Below, piece by piece: positions 45,836 to 56,716 of a stretch of DNA of 64,000 nt. The notes under the pieces are model-generated. The model was not told where the DNA came from. It saw only the letters and a program-made list of their open reading frames with translations, and ran no database searches. The DNA is from Glycocaulis sp050485565. Lineage in GTDB: Bacteria > Pseudomonadota > Alphaproteobacteria > Caulobacterales > Maricaulaceae. Position numbers and translations under genes: made by a program. The stretch is taken from contig NZ_JBJHBQ010000012.1 in the NCBI RefSeq assembly GCF_050485565.1, positions 14,388 to 78,387 of the forward strand, read 5' to 3'. Position 1 is the stretch's first letter. Every line of letters begins with the position of its first letter.

Positions 45836-46396
45836 ATGCGCGCAGTGCCGGTTTCAGCCCGTAACCTGATTGCCGCCGCGGCGTTTTTTGTCCTGGCGGC
45901 CTGCGGCTTTCAACCGCTCTATGGGGGCCAGAGCGCCGAGACCCTGAGCAATGTAACGGTCAGCGTTTCCGGTGATGAAAGACTGTCCTATCTCACCGAA
46001 ACCGCCCTTCTTGAACGCGTTGGCGTTTCGCAAGGCGATGCCGGTACGCTTTCGGTAACACTGAGAACCGGGCAACAGCGCCTCGGCGTCTCCGCCGACG
46101 GGCAGGCAACGCGCGTCGCGCTGAATGTCCGCGCCAGCTATCAGCTTTCAGGCAGAAACCCGGCCAGAGGCCGGGTCACCGAGCGCGTGGTCTTTGAGAC
46201 GCCGTCCCAGCCCTATGCGCTCGTAGCAGCGCGGAGCAATGCCGAACGGCGCGCTGCCGAGATGGTCGCTGACGCGGTTGTGCGCGATGTTCTGGCAAAC
46301 CTGCGCCAACGCGAGTCGGCGCGCGGCCGGCCCGACCCTGCTCCGGCCGCTTATGACCCGCTTGAAGAGCCCCTTGACGGTGACGAGCCGTGGTGA
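45836..46396 (+). CDS. lptE: LPS assembly lipoprotein LptE
   Basis: A 186-residue outer-membrane lipoprotein that plugs the LptD barrel and helps insert lipopolysaccharide. The lipobox FVLAAC is followed by GFQPLYGG, the family signature. The body has VRASYQLSGRNPARGRVTERVVFETPSQPYALVAARSNAERRAAEMVADAV, typical of alphaproteobacterial LptE. Its stop overlaps the holA start by 4 bases (GTGA). Confidence 0.9.
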   Translation: MRAVPVSARNLIAAAAFFVLAACGFQPLYGGQSAETLSNVTVSVSGDERLSYLTETALLERVGVSQGDAGTLSVTLRTGQQRLGVSADGQATRVALNVRASYQLSGRNPARGRVTERVVFETPSQPYALVAARSNAERRAAEMVADAVVRDVLANLRQRESARGRPDPAPAAYDPLEEPLDGDEPW

Positions 46397-47424
46397 AGCC
46401 GTCGGGCGGATCTGTTGACCGGCTTCTCAAATCCCCGCCGCCTGATTTGCGCGTCTTTGTGATCTTCGGACCGGATTCCGGACTGGTCAGGGAGCGTGCA
46501 CAAATCCTGTCGCGCTCGATTGCGGGCGATCCTGACGATCCTTTCAATGTCACGCGCTTCACCGATGAGGACATCAAGGCCGACGCGGCGGCGCTGGCTG
46601 ATGCCATGGCGGCCATGTCACTCATGGGCGGTGAGCGCCTGGTGCGGGTGCGCCTGTCTGGTGACAGCGCGCCGGTAGCCCGCTGGATCAGCGAATTTGA
46701 AGCCGGAGAAATGCCGGCTGAAGGGCGGCTGGTCGTCGAGGCCGGCAACCTCACCAAGGCGTCAAAACTGCGCAAAGCCGCCGAGGACGGCAAAAAGTCT
46801 GCCGCCATCGCCTGTTATGAGGATAATGCCCGCGATCTCATCGCCATTGCGGAAGAAAGCTTCAAGGCTGCGGGCCTCTCGCTGGCCGCTGATGCGCGTC
46901 ACGCGCTGGCCGGCATTCTGGAGGGCGACCGGGAGCTGGCGCGCTCAGAGATAGAAAAGCTGATACTTTACAAAGGCTTCGCGGGCGGCGAGATCACGCT
47001 GGAAGATATCGCGGCAATCTCCACCGAGAGCGCTGACGCGGCTCTGGACAAGATTGTGGACGCGGCCCTGTGCGGTGAAACCCATGAGGCGGACCTGCAA
47101 TACCGGCGCGCACTGGATTCCGGCACCAGTCCGGTCGCCATCGTGCGCGCCCTGCAGCGCAAGATTGACCAGATAGAGCGCTACCACCAGCTGGGCGGGG
47201 ATCAGGGTGCGCTCGCCCGGTCCGGCGCGCCGCGTTTTGGTCCGCCTGCGCAGCGCTTTCAGGCGGCCGCCCGTGCCTGGAGCCGTGCGCGGATTGCACG
47301 CGCCCGCGATATCGCGTTTGAAACCGAGCGCGCGATCAAGCGCTCTGGCTCACCGGCCGAGGCACTGGCGGGCGAAACCCTGCTGCGTCTGGCGCGGGCA
47401 GCCGCGCCTGTACGAAGCCGTTAG
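46393..47424 (+). CDS. holA: DNA polymerase III delta subunit
   Basis: A 343-residue clamp-loader subunit that opens the beta sliding clamp. The N-terminal domain shows FVIFGPDSGLVRERA, then the central GDRELARSEIEKLILYKG and C-terminal DSGTSPVAIVRALQRKIDQI, as in HolA. A GTG at 46393 is used (overlapping the lptE stop); an alternative GTG is at 46390. The last four bases overlap the convergent parB stop. Confidence 0.92.
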   Translation: MKPSGGSVDRLLKSPPPDLRVFVIFGPDSGLVRERAQILSRSIAGDPDDPFNVTRFTDEDIKADAAALADAMAAMSLMGGERLVRVRLSGDSAPVARWISEFEAGEMPAEGRLVVEAGNLTKASKLRKAAEDGKKSAAIACYEDNARDLIAIAEESFKAAGLSLAADARHALAGILEGDRELARSEIEKLILYKGFAGGEITLEDIAAISTESADAALDKIVDAALCGETHEADLQYRRALDSGTSPVAIVRALQRKIDQIERYHQLGGDQGALARSGAPRFGPPAQRFQAAARAWSRARIARARDIAFETERAIKRSGSPAEALAGETLLRLARAAAPVRSR

Positions 47425-48326
47425 CGCGAGGACAGGCGCCGGCACAGATCGTCCAGCTGTTCCAGCGTGGAATAGCGCACACGGATCTCGCCTGCTTCGC
47501 CGCGATGGATAATTTCCACATCGAGACCCAGACGCTCGGCGAGATCGGCTTCCAGCAAGCGCGTATCAGCATCTTTCTGCGCTTTTTCCAGACCGCCGCT
47601 GCGCGTCTTGCGCTCCGGGGCCTGCTCCTTGCGGGCGAGAGCCTCCGCACCGCGCACGGACAGGCCGTCAGCAATGATTTTCTCTGCCAGTGCCGAAGGG
47701 TCGCCAGCCGTTGCAATGGCGCGCGCGTGGCCTGCCGACAGGCGGCCGGCTTCGAGATGGTCTAGAACGGGCGCGGGCAAAGCGAGCAGACGCAGCGTGT
47801 TGGCGATATGGGCGCGTGATTTGCCGACGGCACGCGCCACATCTTCCTGGGTATGACCGAAACTTTCGATCAGCTGGCGATAGCCGCGCGCTTCCTCCAC
47901 CGCATTAAGATCCTGGCGCTGGACGTTCTCGACAATGGCGATTTCCAGCGTTTCGCGGTCGGTAAACTCGCGAATGACAGCCGGAATCTCGTGCAGGCGC
48001 GCGCGTTGCGCGGCGCGCCAGCGCCGCTCACCCGCCACGATCTGGTAGTGCCCGGTCTTACCGGGAGCAGGGCGCACCAGAATGGGCTGCAGCACGCCGC
48101 GCTCGGCAATAGAGGCCGACAGGGAAGCAAGCTCATCTTCGGAAAAGCGCTTGCGCGGCTGATCAGGGTTTGGCTCGATCATGTCGAGCGGCAATGCCCT
48201 CGGGCCGGAGCCTGAAGACTGGCCGGACGGTCCATCGCCGCCGCGCATATTCTCGGCGTCTTCACCTTCGCCCAGAAGGGCGGAAAGGCCGCGGCCCAGC
48301 CCGCGCGGACGTTCCTGCGCGCTCAT
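47421..48326 (-). CDS. parB: Chromosome partitioning protein ParB
   Basis: A 301-residue CTP-dependent DNA clamp that loads at parS. The N-terminus RPRGLGRGLSALLGEG contacts ParA. The CTP-binding boxes appear as GERRWRAAQRARL and ENVQRQDLNAVEEARGYRQL. The helix-turn-helix is HTQEDVARAVGKSRAHIANTLRLL. The C-terminal dimer domain ends in LDDLCRRLSSR. It overlaps the parA stop by 4 bases, and its three target sites are within the next four kilobases. Confidence 0.97.
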   Translation of the reverse strand: MSAQERPRGLGRGLSALLGEGEDAENMRGGDGPSGQSSGSGPRALPLDMIEPNPDQPRKRFSEDELASLSASIAERGVLQPILVRPAPGKTGHYQIVAGERRWRAAQRARLHEIPAVIREFTDRETLEIAIVENVQRQDLNAVEEARGYRQLIESFGHTQEDVARAVGKSRAHIANTLRLLALPAPVLDHLEAGRLSAGHARAIATAGDPSALAEKIIADGLSVRGAEALARKEQAPERKTRSGGLEKAQKDADTRLLEADLAERLGLDVEIIHRGEAGEIRVRYSTLEQLDDLCRRLSSR

Positions 48327-49174
48327 GCCGGCACCGCTTCAGCGGGCCTGCGCTCCTGGCGGACCAGCTCGCGCGCCAGCCGGACATAAGCCTGCGATCC
48401 CGGACAGGCGAGATCATAGAGCAGGACCGGCTTGCCAAAGGAGGGTGCCTCGGAGACACGCACATTGCGCGGTATGACCGTTTCATAGACCCGGTCACCA
48501 AAATGCGCGCGCACATCGGCGGCAACTTGCGATGACAGATTGTTCCGCCGGTCATACATGGTCAGCACAACGCCTTGAATTGTCAGATTCTTGTTGAGAT
48601 TGCCCCGGACCAGATCGACCGTTCGCATCAGCTGGCTGAGACCCTCCAGCGCGAAGAACTCACACTGCAGCGGGACCAGCACGGAATCGGCCGCCGTCAT
48701 CGCGTTGACCGTGAGGAGGTTCAGCGAAGGCGGGCAGTCAATCAGGATGTAATCGCAATGGGTTGCGCGGGCGGCCAGAAAGCGCCGGAACTTGTCGACC
48801 GCATGGCGCAGCCGGTAGGAGCGGCGCGGCGCGGCTGACAATTCCAGCTCTGCGCCCGACAGGTCTACATCGGAGGGAATAATGCCAAGCCCCGGCACGG
48901 CCGTATCGACCAGCGCTTCCTCGATCGGGCGCTCATTGACCAGGACATCATAGCTGGTGGCCTTGCGCACGGTGCGCGGCACGCCCAAGCCCGTGGAGGC
49001 GTTACCCTGCGGGTCGAGGTCGAGAACGATCACCCGCTTGCCGATGGCCGCCAGGGCGGTTGCCAGATTGATCGCCGTCGTCGTCTTGCCGACACCGCCC
49101 TTCTGGTTGGCGATGGCGATGACTTTGGGCGCACCAGCGCGCGGCGCTGTATCGGAACGGGGATCAACGGACAC
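48323..49174 (-). CDS. parA: Chromosome partitioning ATPase ParA
   Basis: A 283-residue deviant Walker ATPase that moves ParB-parS complexes along the nucleoid. The Walker A is KGGVGKTTTAINLA, followed by VLDLDPQGNASTGLG and DYILIDCPPSLNLLT. The 14-residue N-terminal extension before VIAIANQKGG is short, as for chromosomal ParA. It overlaps rsmG by 11 bases and parB by 4. Confidence 0.97.
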   Translation of the reverse strand: MSVDPRSDTAPRAGAPKVIAIANQKGGVGKTTTAINLATALAAIGKRVIVLDLDPQGNASTGLGVPRTVRKATSYDVLVNERPIEEALVDTAVPGLGIIPSDVDLSGAELELSAAPRRSYRLRHAVDKFRRFLAARATHCDYILIDCPPSLNLLTVNAMTAADSVLVPLQCEFFALEGLSQLMRTVDLVRGNLNKNLTIQGVVLTMYDRRNNLSSQVAADVRAHFGDRVYETVIPRNVRVSEAPSFGKPVLLYDLACPGSQAYVRLARELVRQERRPAEAVPA

Positions 49175-49816
49175 GGGTCAGCCTTTCAATGCGGATGATG
49201 GCGGCTTCATCGCTGGTACGGCTTGGATGAAGGCTCGCCTCGAAGTTCCAGCTTTTACGCGCCGCGGTCAATTCCTCCGCATGGCGCGCACCCTTGGGAA
49301 TCAGCGCAATTGCGCCGTTTTCCACAAATGGTGCCATAAGACCCAGCAATTTCTCCAAAGGCGCGACCGCGCGGGCCGTCACCACGTCGAAAGGCGGCAG
49401 GCCATCCAGCGCCTCAACACGCTCTGCCAGCACCTCGGCCTGTGATGTCAGCTGCGTCTCCGCCAGCACCGCGCGGAGAAAGGCCGCCTTTTTCCCGATG
49501 GATTCGATGAGCGTCACCCTGGCGTTCGGCACCGCCCGGTCTGCGAGGCCGAACGCGATGGCGAGCCCCGGAAAGCCCGCGCCGGCCCCGATATCGGCCC
49601 AGCGGTTTGCGCCCGGCGGAGCCAGATCAAGCAGCTGCCAGCTATCCAGTGCATGCCGGAACCAGAAATCATCCAGTGTCGCGCGGCCAACCAGATTTGT
49701 GTGCGCAGACCATTCGGCCAGCAGGCGCCGCCACGCGATGAAGCGCTCCAATGTTTCACGTGAAACACCCGTGTCTGCCTGGAAACTTTCGGCGTCGTAC
49801 GTCCGTTCGTGATTCA

Positions 49817-49817
<1 letters not shown>
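49164..49817 (-). CDS. rsmG: 16S rRNA (guanine527-N7)-methyltransferase
   Basis: A 217-residue SAM-dependent methyltransferase that modifies G527 of 16S rRNA. The SAM motif DIGAGAGFPGLAIAF is clear, and the family strands VTLIESIGKKAAFLRAV and DVVTARAVAPLEKLL follow. Residues GVSRETLERF near the N-terminus are encoded by a perfect parS site. Its ATG overlaps the mnmG stop by one base. Confidence 0.95.
49752..49767. promoter_or_regulatory. parS site 1 (perfect), inside rsmG
   Basis: Exact 16-base parS palindrome TGTTTCACGTGAAACA. It lies in the rsmG coding region and encodes Val-Ser-Arg-Glu-Thr. ParB nucleates here. Confidence 0.95.
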
Positions 49818-51715
<1,898 letters not shown>

Positions 51716-51791
51716 GGCTTTCTTGTGTCCGGCCCAGCCCGCCGGGGAGCGCGTCCTTACATGATCGGCGCGCCCAAGTCGAGTTCGCGGC

Positions 51792-53117
51792 CTATTTGCC
51801 AATGCAGAACTGGCTGAACACCCGGTCCAGCACATCCTCGATATCGACAGCGCCGGTCAGCTCTCCCAGCGCGCGGATCGCCCGGTTCACTTCAGCCCCT
51901 GCCAACTCCGGACGTGAAGAGAGGAGCGACAATGCCTCCTCGAGCGAGCCAAGCGCCCGTTCGACCAGCTGGCGATGGCGGGCGCGCGACAAAGGCGCGG
52001 CCTCGGCGCCGCCCAGCCTTGCCACCAGCTCACTGTCCAGCCAGGCATTGAAGGCATCCAGACCGGATGCGGTCTTTATCGACACCGCAAAGGCCGCCAC
52101 GCCCTCTGGCACCGGGGCGTCAATGCTGGCAAGATCGGTCTTGTTGAGCAGGGCCACGTCGCCGGGCCGTAGCATGGCCAGATGATTCTCCTGCGCCGTT
52201 TCACGTGAAACATCGATCAGCAGGCAGCGCATATCGGCGCTCTCGGCGCGGGCCAGCGCCCGACGCACCCCTTCAGCCTCAATCACATCGGACGCTTCGC
52301 GCAAACCGGCTGTATCGGCCATATAGACGACGAAACCGGCCCGGATCAGACGCACCTCGATAATGTCGCGCGTAGTGCCGGGAATATCACTGACAATGGC
52401 CGCGTCCCGCTGTGCCATATAATTGATAAAGCTGGACTTTCCAGCGTTCGGGGCACCGATAACCGCAATGGTGAACCCGTCGCGCACCCGCTCGCCGCGA
52501 TGATTGTCCGCCAGATGGGCGCGCATGCTGGCACACAAGGTTTCCAGCGGCGGGCCGGCGCGCTCCGACAGCCCCTCCGGCACATCATCCTCATCGGGAA
52601 AATCGATCTCGCCTTCAATGGAAGCGAGCGTGTCGATCAGCGCGTCACGCCACTGCCCATAGAGCGAACCCAGCGCGCCGCCCATCTGCGCCAGTGCCTG
52701 CTGGCGCTGGCTCTGCGTTTCCGCATCGATCAGGTCGGCGAGGCCTTCGGCTTCGGTCAGGTCCATCCGGCCATGGGCAAAGGCGCGGCGCGAAAACTCT
52801 CCTGGTTCTGCGGGGCGCAAACCTTCAGCCATAAGCGCCTCAGACAGCGCCTCGATAACGGCAGGCCCGCCATGAATGTGAAACTCGGCAACATCCTCGC
52901 CGGTAAAGCTTTGCGGCGCGGGAAACCAGAGCAGCAGGGCGCGATCGATCAGCGTGCCGTCGCGGGCCTTCAGTGATCTCAGCGCCGCGCGGCGTGGTTC
53001 TGGCAAACCGCCTGCCAGCGCGCCAAGCGCCGATCCTGCGTCCGGGCCGGAGACCCGCACAATCGCGACGCCGGCACGGCCCGCGCCGCTGGCCAGAGCG
53101 AAAATCGTATCGGTCAT
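51792..53117 (-). CDS. mnmE: tRNA uridine modification GTPase MnmE
   Basis: A 441-residue GTPase that works with MnmG. The N-terminal formyl-THF-binding domain shows TIFALASGAGRAGVAIVRVSGP and GEDVAEFHIHGG. The G domain has GAPNAGKSSFIN, DIPGTTRD and DTAGLRE, and the C-terminal catalytic motif is FCIGK. The gene is 76 bases upstream of mnmG. A near-perfect parS encodes its DVSRET segment. Confidence 0.96.
   Translation of the reverse strand: MTDTIFALASGAGRAGVAIVRVSGPDAGSALGALAGGLPEPRRAALRSLKARDGTLIDRALLLWFPAPQSFTGEDVAEFHIHGGPAVIEALSEALMAEGLRPAEPGEFSRRAFAHGRMDLTEAEGLADLIDAETQSQRQQALAQMGGALGSLYGQWRDALIDTLASIEGEIDFPDEDDVPEGLSERAGPPLETLCASMRAHLADNHRGERVRDGFTIAVIGAPNAGKSSFINYMAQRDAAIVSDIPGTTRDIIEVRLIRAGFVVYMADTAGLREASDVIEAEGVRRALARAESADMRCLLIDVSRETAQENHLAMLRPGDVALLNKTDLASIDAPVPEGVAAFAVSIKTASGLDAFNAWLDSELVARLGGAEAAPLSRARHRQLVERALGSLEEALSLLSSRPELAGAEVNRAIRALGELTGAVDIEDVLDRVFSQFCIGK
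52197..52212. promoter_or_regulatory. parS site 3 (one mismatch), inside mnmE
   Basis: CGTTTCACGTGAAACA differs from the consensus only in the first base; the central GTTTCACGTGAAAC is intact. As in the other two sites it encodes Val-Ser-Arg-Glu-Thr. Confidence 0.9.
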
Positions 53118-53127
53118 GGCGCGGCGT

Positions 53128-53367
53128 CTAGCTTCCGGATTTTCCGCCAGCGGCCTGGTTCATCAGCGACATGAACTGCTTTTGCCATTCGCCGCCCATC
53201 GTCATCCAGTTGCGCATCAGAGCATCGGGCTCGAGCGCCTCGATATTGGCACCCATGCGCTTGCTCATCTCGCCGACCAGCTGCTCGTTGAGCGGGGTCA
53301 CGTCCGGCAGGCCGAAAAAGGCGCGTGCCTCGGCCGGGGTGCATTCGATTTCGATATTGACCTTCAT
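53128..53367 (-). CDS. DUF6489 family small protein
   Basis: A 79-residue acidic protein of unknown function: MKVNIEIECTPAEARAFFGLP, then an amphipathic helix region, DALMRNWMTMGGEWQKQFMSLM and a GKSGS tail. The length and N-terminal motif fit DUF6489, an alphaproteobacterial family. The ATG at 53367 follows GAGGCAGGC; longer frames are antisense to the dienelactone hydrolase gene. It is 10 bases upstream of mnmE on the same strand and probably co-transcribed. Confidence 0.75.
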   Translation of the reverse strand: MKVNIEIECTPAEARAFFGLPDVTPLNEQLVGEMSKRMGANIEALEPDALMRNWMTMGGEWQKQFMSLMNQAAGGKSGS

Positions 53368-53451
53368 GCCTGCCTCGTCTTGGTTCGTAAGGGACGCCGC
53401 TTCGTGCTCCAACCATAAGCCGCTTCCGCGCCACAAGCCAAAGGAGACGAC

Positions 53452-54132
53452 ATGCCCGCCGAAACGCTCACCATCAAGACCGCCGACGGCAGCTTTTCCG
53501 CCTATGCGCGCGGGAAAGGCCCGGCGATCATCGTCATCCAGGAGATTTTCGGCATCAATCAGGTGATGCGTGATATCTGCGATGATCTGGCCGCCAGCGG
53601 CTATCGCGCCATCTGCCCCGACCTGTTCTGGCGGATCGAGCCGGGCATTGAGCTGACCGACCAGACGGACGCCGAATGGAAGCAGGCTTTTGATCTGTTT
53701 GGTAAATTTGATCCGGACAAGGGCGTGGGGGACATCGCGGCCACCATCGCCCATGCGCGCGGAGAAGGGGCGGAAAAGGTTGGCGCAGTTGGCTTCTGTC
53801 TTGGCGGGCTGCTGGCTTACCTCACCGCCTGCCGTACGGATTGCGATGCCAGCGTTGGCTATTACGGCGTCGGGATACAGGATCGGCTTGGCGAGGCTGG
53901 CAAGATCACCAGCCCGCTACTGTTACACATTGCCGGGAAAGACCAGTTCGTGCCGCCAGAGGCGCAAAAAGCAATTCTGGACGGGCTGAAATCCAACCCC
54001 AAGGTGGAGATGCATCTCTACCCGGAGCGCGACCATGCCTTTGCCCGTGTGGGCGGAGCGCATTATCACGGCGAGGATGCCGAAACGGCCAATAACCGGA
54101 CGATGGCCTTCTTTGAGACGCATCTGGGGTAG
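53452..54132 (+). CDS. Dienelactone hydrolase family protein
   Basis: A 226-residue alpha/beta hydrolase. The DLH pattern is complete: IVIQEIFGINQVMRDICDDLAASGYRAICPDLFWR, the Cys nucleophile in GAVGFCLGG, the Asp in HIAGKDQFVPPE and the His in YPERDHAFAR. Classical members open dienelactones in chlorocatechol breakdown, but many housekeeping homologues have other ester substrates. No catabolic genes are nearby, so the substrate is open. Confidence 0.9.
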   Translation: MPAETLTIKTADGSFSAYARGKGPAIIVIQEIFGINQVMRDICDDLAASGYRAICPDLFWRIEPGIELTDQTDAEWKQAFDLFGKFDPDKGVGDIAATIAHARGEGAEKVGAVGFCLGGLLAYLTACRTDCDASVGYYGVGIQDRLGEAGKITSPLLLHIAGKDQFVPPEAQKAILDGLKSNPKVEMHLYPERDHAFARVGGAHYHGEDAETANNRTMAFFETHLG

Positions 54133-54200
54133 GGGGCTGGGCCGGTCATCAGCCACCTTATGCGGGTGGACTGTCTTATGTGCGGCTTGCCTCTCCACCG

Positions 54201-54325
54201 GGGTCCCCCGCCCCGACGGGGGACCCATGGAAAAAGCCCAGTGCCTGGACATGGACCCCGGCTCAGGGGCCGGGGACCCGGATATGGTTCTTAGCTTTCG
54301 CCGGAATGACGAAGGACGGGAGACC
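54201..54325. repeat. REP-like intergenic palindromic repeat element
   Basis: Two palindromes follow each other: GGGTCCCCC/GGGGGACCC (54201-54209, 54218-54226), and an imperfect GGACCCCGGC/GCCGGGGACC (54253-54262, 54269-54278). They are followed by a CGCCGGAATGACG tail (54300-54312). Such GGGTCCCC...GGAATGACG elements are scattered through many proteobacterial genomes as small non-coding repeats. It lies between a convergent hydrolase and glutathione-transferase pair. Confidence 0.6.
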
Positions 54326-54330
54326 TAGCC

Positions 54331-54960
54331 CTACTCCGCACTGGCCTTCTGCCAGCTTTCCATCGCCGTCAGGCGCTCCCAATAGGCCATAACAGGGGCC
54401 GGGGCATCTTTCAGCTGACGGATGATTTTCAGCAAATACAACAGGTAACCGACCGAGATATCGGCGGCGGTGAAGCGATCCGAGGCCAGAAACTCGCGGC
54501 CCTCAAGGCCCCGCGCCGCGACCATCTCCAGATGCTTGTCCACCTCGCGCTTGGCCCATTTGGCGATGCCCTCATTGCGCTGGGCTTCGGGCAGGAGGGT
54601 GGTGTGGGCGAGCAGGAGGCTGACCGGCATGCCAAGCGAGCCTTCCGCATAGTGCAGCCATTCCAGATAGCGCGGGTAATCGGGCTCGGACGGGTCCACG
54701 CGCAGCGGTGTCGGGCCGTAGCGATTGATGAGATATTCCAGGATCGCGACCGATTCCAGGATCACCGTATCGCCGTCTTTCAGGGCCGGGATTTTCTGCA
54801 AGGGGTGGATCTTGCGGTATTCGTCGCCGCCCACATTGCCGCGGTCAAAGGCCACGCGCTCCAGCCGGTAATCGAGGCCCATCTCCTCCATCGCCCAGCG
54901 GGCGCGGATCGAACGGGTCATGGGGGCGTGGAACAGGATCAGGTTTGCGTCGTGGCTCAT
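54331..54960 (-). CDS. Glutathione S-transferase family protein
   Basis: A 209-residue cytoplasmic enzyme. The N-terminal thioredoxin-like domain begins LILFHAPMTRSIRARWAMEEMGLDYRLERV and includes NVGGDEYRKIHPLQKIPALKDGD and ILESVAILEYL, the glutathione-binding part. The C-terminal all-helical domain carries DRFTAADISVGYLLYLL, the N-capping box. The exact substrate is unknown. The ATG at 54960 has GGGAGA 7 bases upstream, but that ribosome site is buried in a 12-bp hairpin. It lies downstream of rho on the same strand. Confidence 0.9.
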   Translation of the reverse strand: MSHDANLILFHAPMTRSIRARWAMEEMGLDYRLERVAFDRGNVGGDEYRKIHPLQKIPALKDGDTVILESVAILEYLINRYGPTPLRVDPSEPDYPRYLEWLHYAEGSLGMPVSLLLAHTTLLPEAQRNEGIAKWAKREVDKHLEMVAARGLEGREFLASDRFTAADISVGYLLYLLKIIRQLKDAPAPVMAYWERLTAMESWQKASAE

Positions 54961-54963
54961 GGA

Positions 54964-54992
54964 AATCTCCCGCAACAGAATTGCGGGAGATT
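54964..54992 (-). promoter_or_regulatory. Hairpin covering the ribosome site of the glutathione-transferase gene
   Basis: AATCTCCCGCAA (54964-54975) pairs perfectly with TTGCGGGAGATT (54981-54992) around a 5-base loop. In the mRNA the GGGAGA Shine-Dalgarno is entirely in the 3' arm, three bases before the ATG. There is no T run, so translational control fits better than termination. Confidence 0.6.
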
Positions 54993-55115
54993 AGCGCCAT
55001 TTGCACCGCTGGAAAGCACAGACTTTCGCGTCACGGGCCGCAGGCCCAGAAGGCCAACCGGCCGTCCGCGCTAGTGCGCGGAATTGACCGGGCGGATGCG
55101 AGGGAAGACCAGGTA

Positions 55116-56444
55116 TCAGGTGTTCATCGAGTCGAAGAACTCGTCATTGGTCTTGGTTTCCTTGAGCTTGCCGAGCAAGAAGTCGATCGCGTCCTGCGGG
55201 CCCATCGGATTGAGGATGCGGCGCAGCACATAGGTCTTGGCGAGATTCTTCTTGTCGACCAGCAGCTCCTCTTTCCGGGTGCCGGATTTGAGAATGTCGA
55301 TGGCCGGGAAGACACGCTTGTCGGCGACTTTGCGGTCGAGCACGATTTCGGAGTTACCCGTGCCCTTGAACTCCTCGAAGATCACCTCGTCCATGCGGCT
55401 GCCGGTATCGATGAGGGCGGTCGCGATAATGGTCAGTGAGCCGCCTTCCTCGATATTGCGGGCGGCACCGAAAAAGCGCTTCGGGCGCTGCAGGGCGTTG
55501 GCGTCCACACCGCCGGTCAGCACCTTGCCGGAGCTTGGCACCACGGTGTTGTAGGCGCGGCCAAGGCGGGTGATGGAATCCAGCAGGATCACCACATCGC
55601 GGCCATGCTCGACCAGGCGCTTGGCTTTCTCGATTACCATCTCGGCGACCTGGACGTGGCGCGTTGCCGGCTCGTCGAAGGTGGAGGCAATAACCTCGCC
55701 CTTCACCGTGCGCTGCATGTCGGTCACTTCCTCCGGGCGCTCATCGATGAGCAGCACCATGAGGTAGCATTCAGGATGATTGGTCTCGATGGCGTGGGCG
55801 ATATTCTGCAGCACCATCGTCTTACCGGTGCGCGGCGGGGCCACGATCAGCGCGCGCTGACCCTTGCCGAGCGGGGCCACGATATCGATCACGCGGCCCG
55901 TGCGGTCCTTGCGGGTCGGGTCCGGGTTTTCCATGATGAACCGGCTCTCAGGGTAGAGCGGGGTCAGATTGTCAAAATGGACCTTGTGCTTGGCCTGATC
56001 GGCGGGCTGGAAATTGATCGCATTGACCTTGAGCAGCGCGAAATAGCGCTCGCCATCGCGCGGGGCGCGAATCTCGCCGTCCACCGTGTCGCCATTGCGC
56101 AGGCCAAATTTGCGAATCTGGTTGGGCGACACATAGATATCATCCGGCCCGGCAAGATAGTTGGCCTCTGGTGAGCGCAGAAAGCCGAACCCGTCCTGCA
56201 GCACTTCCAGCGTACCGCCGCCATGAATCTCGACGCCCTCTTCGGCCAGCGCCTTGAGGATCGCGAACATCATGCCCTGCTTTCGTAGCGAGGCTGCGTT
56301 CTCGATATCGAGGCTCTCGGCGAGCTGGAGAAGGTCTGCCGGAGACTTTTCCTTCAGCTCCTGCAGGGACATGCGCCGCCCGTCAGGAGTGGGCGTCGCA
56401 ATCTCGTCGAGATCGGTTTCGGGTGTGTCGTTCTGATCGGTCAT
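55116..56444 (-). CDS. rho: Transcription termination factor Rho
   Basis: A 442-residue hexameric RNA helicase. The N-terminal helical part (MSLQELKEKSPADLLQLAESL) precedes the cold-shock RNA-binding domain (GFGFLRSPEANYLAGPDDIYVSPNQIRKF). The ATPase core has APPRTGKTMVLQNIA, the Walker B LIDERPEEVTDM, and LLDSITRLGRAYN. The start is uncertain: ATG at 56444 lacks a clear ribosome site, and an in-frame ATG at 56372 matches the usual Rho N-terminus. The 272-base gap to hemJ contains no other gene that I can support. Confidence 0.96.
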   Translation of the reverse strand: MTDQNDTPETDLDEIATPTPDGRRMSLQELKEKSPADLLQLAESLDIENAASLRKQGMMFAILKALAEEGVEIHGGGTLEVLQDGFGFLRSPEANYLAGPDDIYVSPNQIRKFGLRNGDTVDGEIRAPRDGERYFALLKVNAINFQPADQAKHKVHFDNLTPLYPESRFIMENPDPTRKDRTGRVIDIVAPLGKGQRALIVAPPRTGKTMVLQNIAHAIETNHPECYLMVLLIDERPEEVTDMQRTVKGEVIASTFDEPATRHVQVAEMVIEKAKRLVEHGRDVVILLDSITRLGRAYNTVVPSSGKVLTGGVDANALQRPKRFFGAARNIEEGGSLTIIATALIDTGSRMDEVIFEEFKGTGNSEIVLDRKVADKRVFPAIDILKSGTRKEELLVDKKNLAKTYVLRRILNPMGPQDAIDFLLGKLKETKTNDEFFDSMNT

Positions 56445-56716
56445 GGGGAGGTCTTTTTGAGAAGCGGACGGGACGATGAAATGCCTGACCGGGATCGGTC
56501 TTTGCGCGAACAGGCATGCGCTTTAAGGCTAATGCCCGGCACATACCGCTGGTTCCGGTCCCGCGAACGCGGCCCTCACGGGCTGCAGGCGGGCAAGACT
56601 GTGTTTCGAGAGCGTGCCAGATCGCAAGGCCATACGGCAAGGACAGCACGATAAGGGGGGAAGCCGTCCGCAGGCGGTCGGTTATCGGCTAGGCGTGACA
56701 CAAGGCCGGGCGCGCG

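Noticed and set aside
54035..54328. Open frame across the hydrolase end and the palindromic repeats
   Set aside because: Overlaps a well-supported gene in another frame and continues through non-coding repeats.
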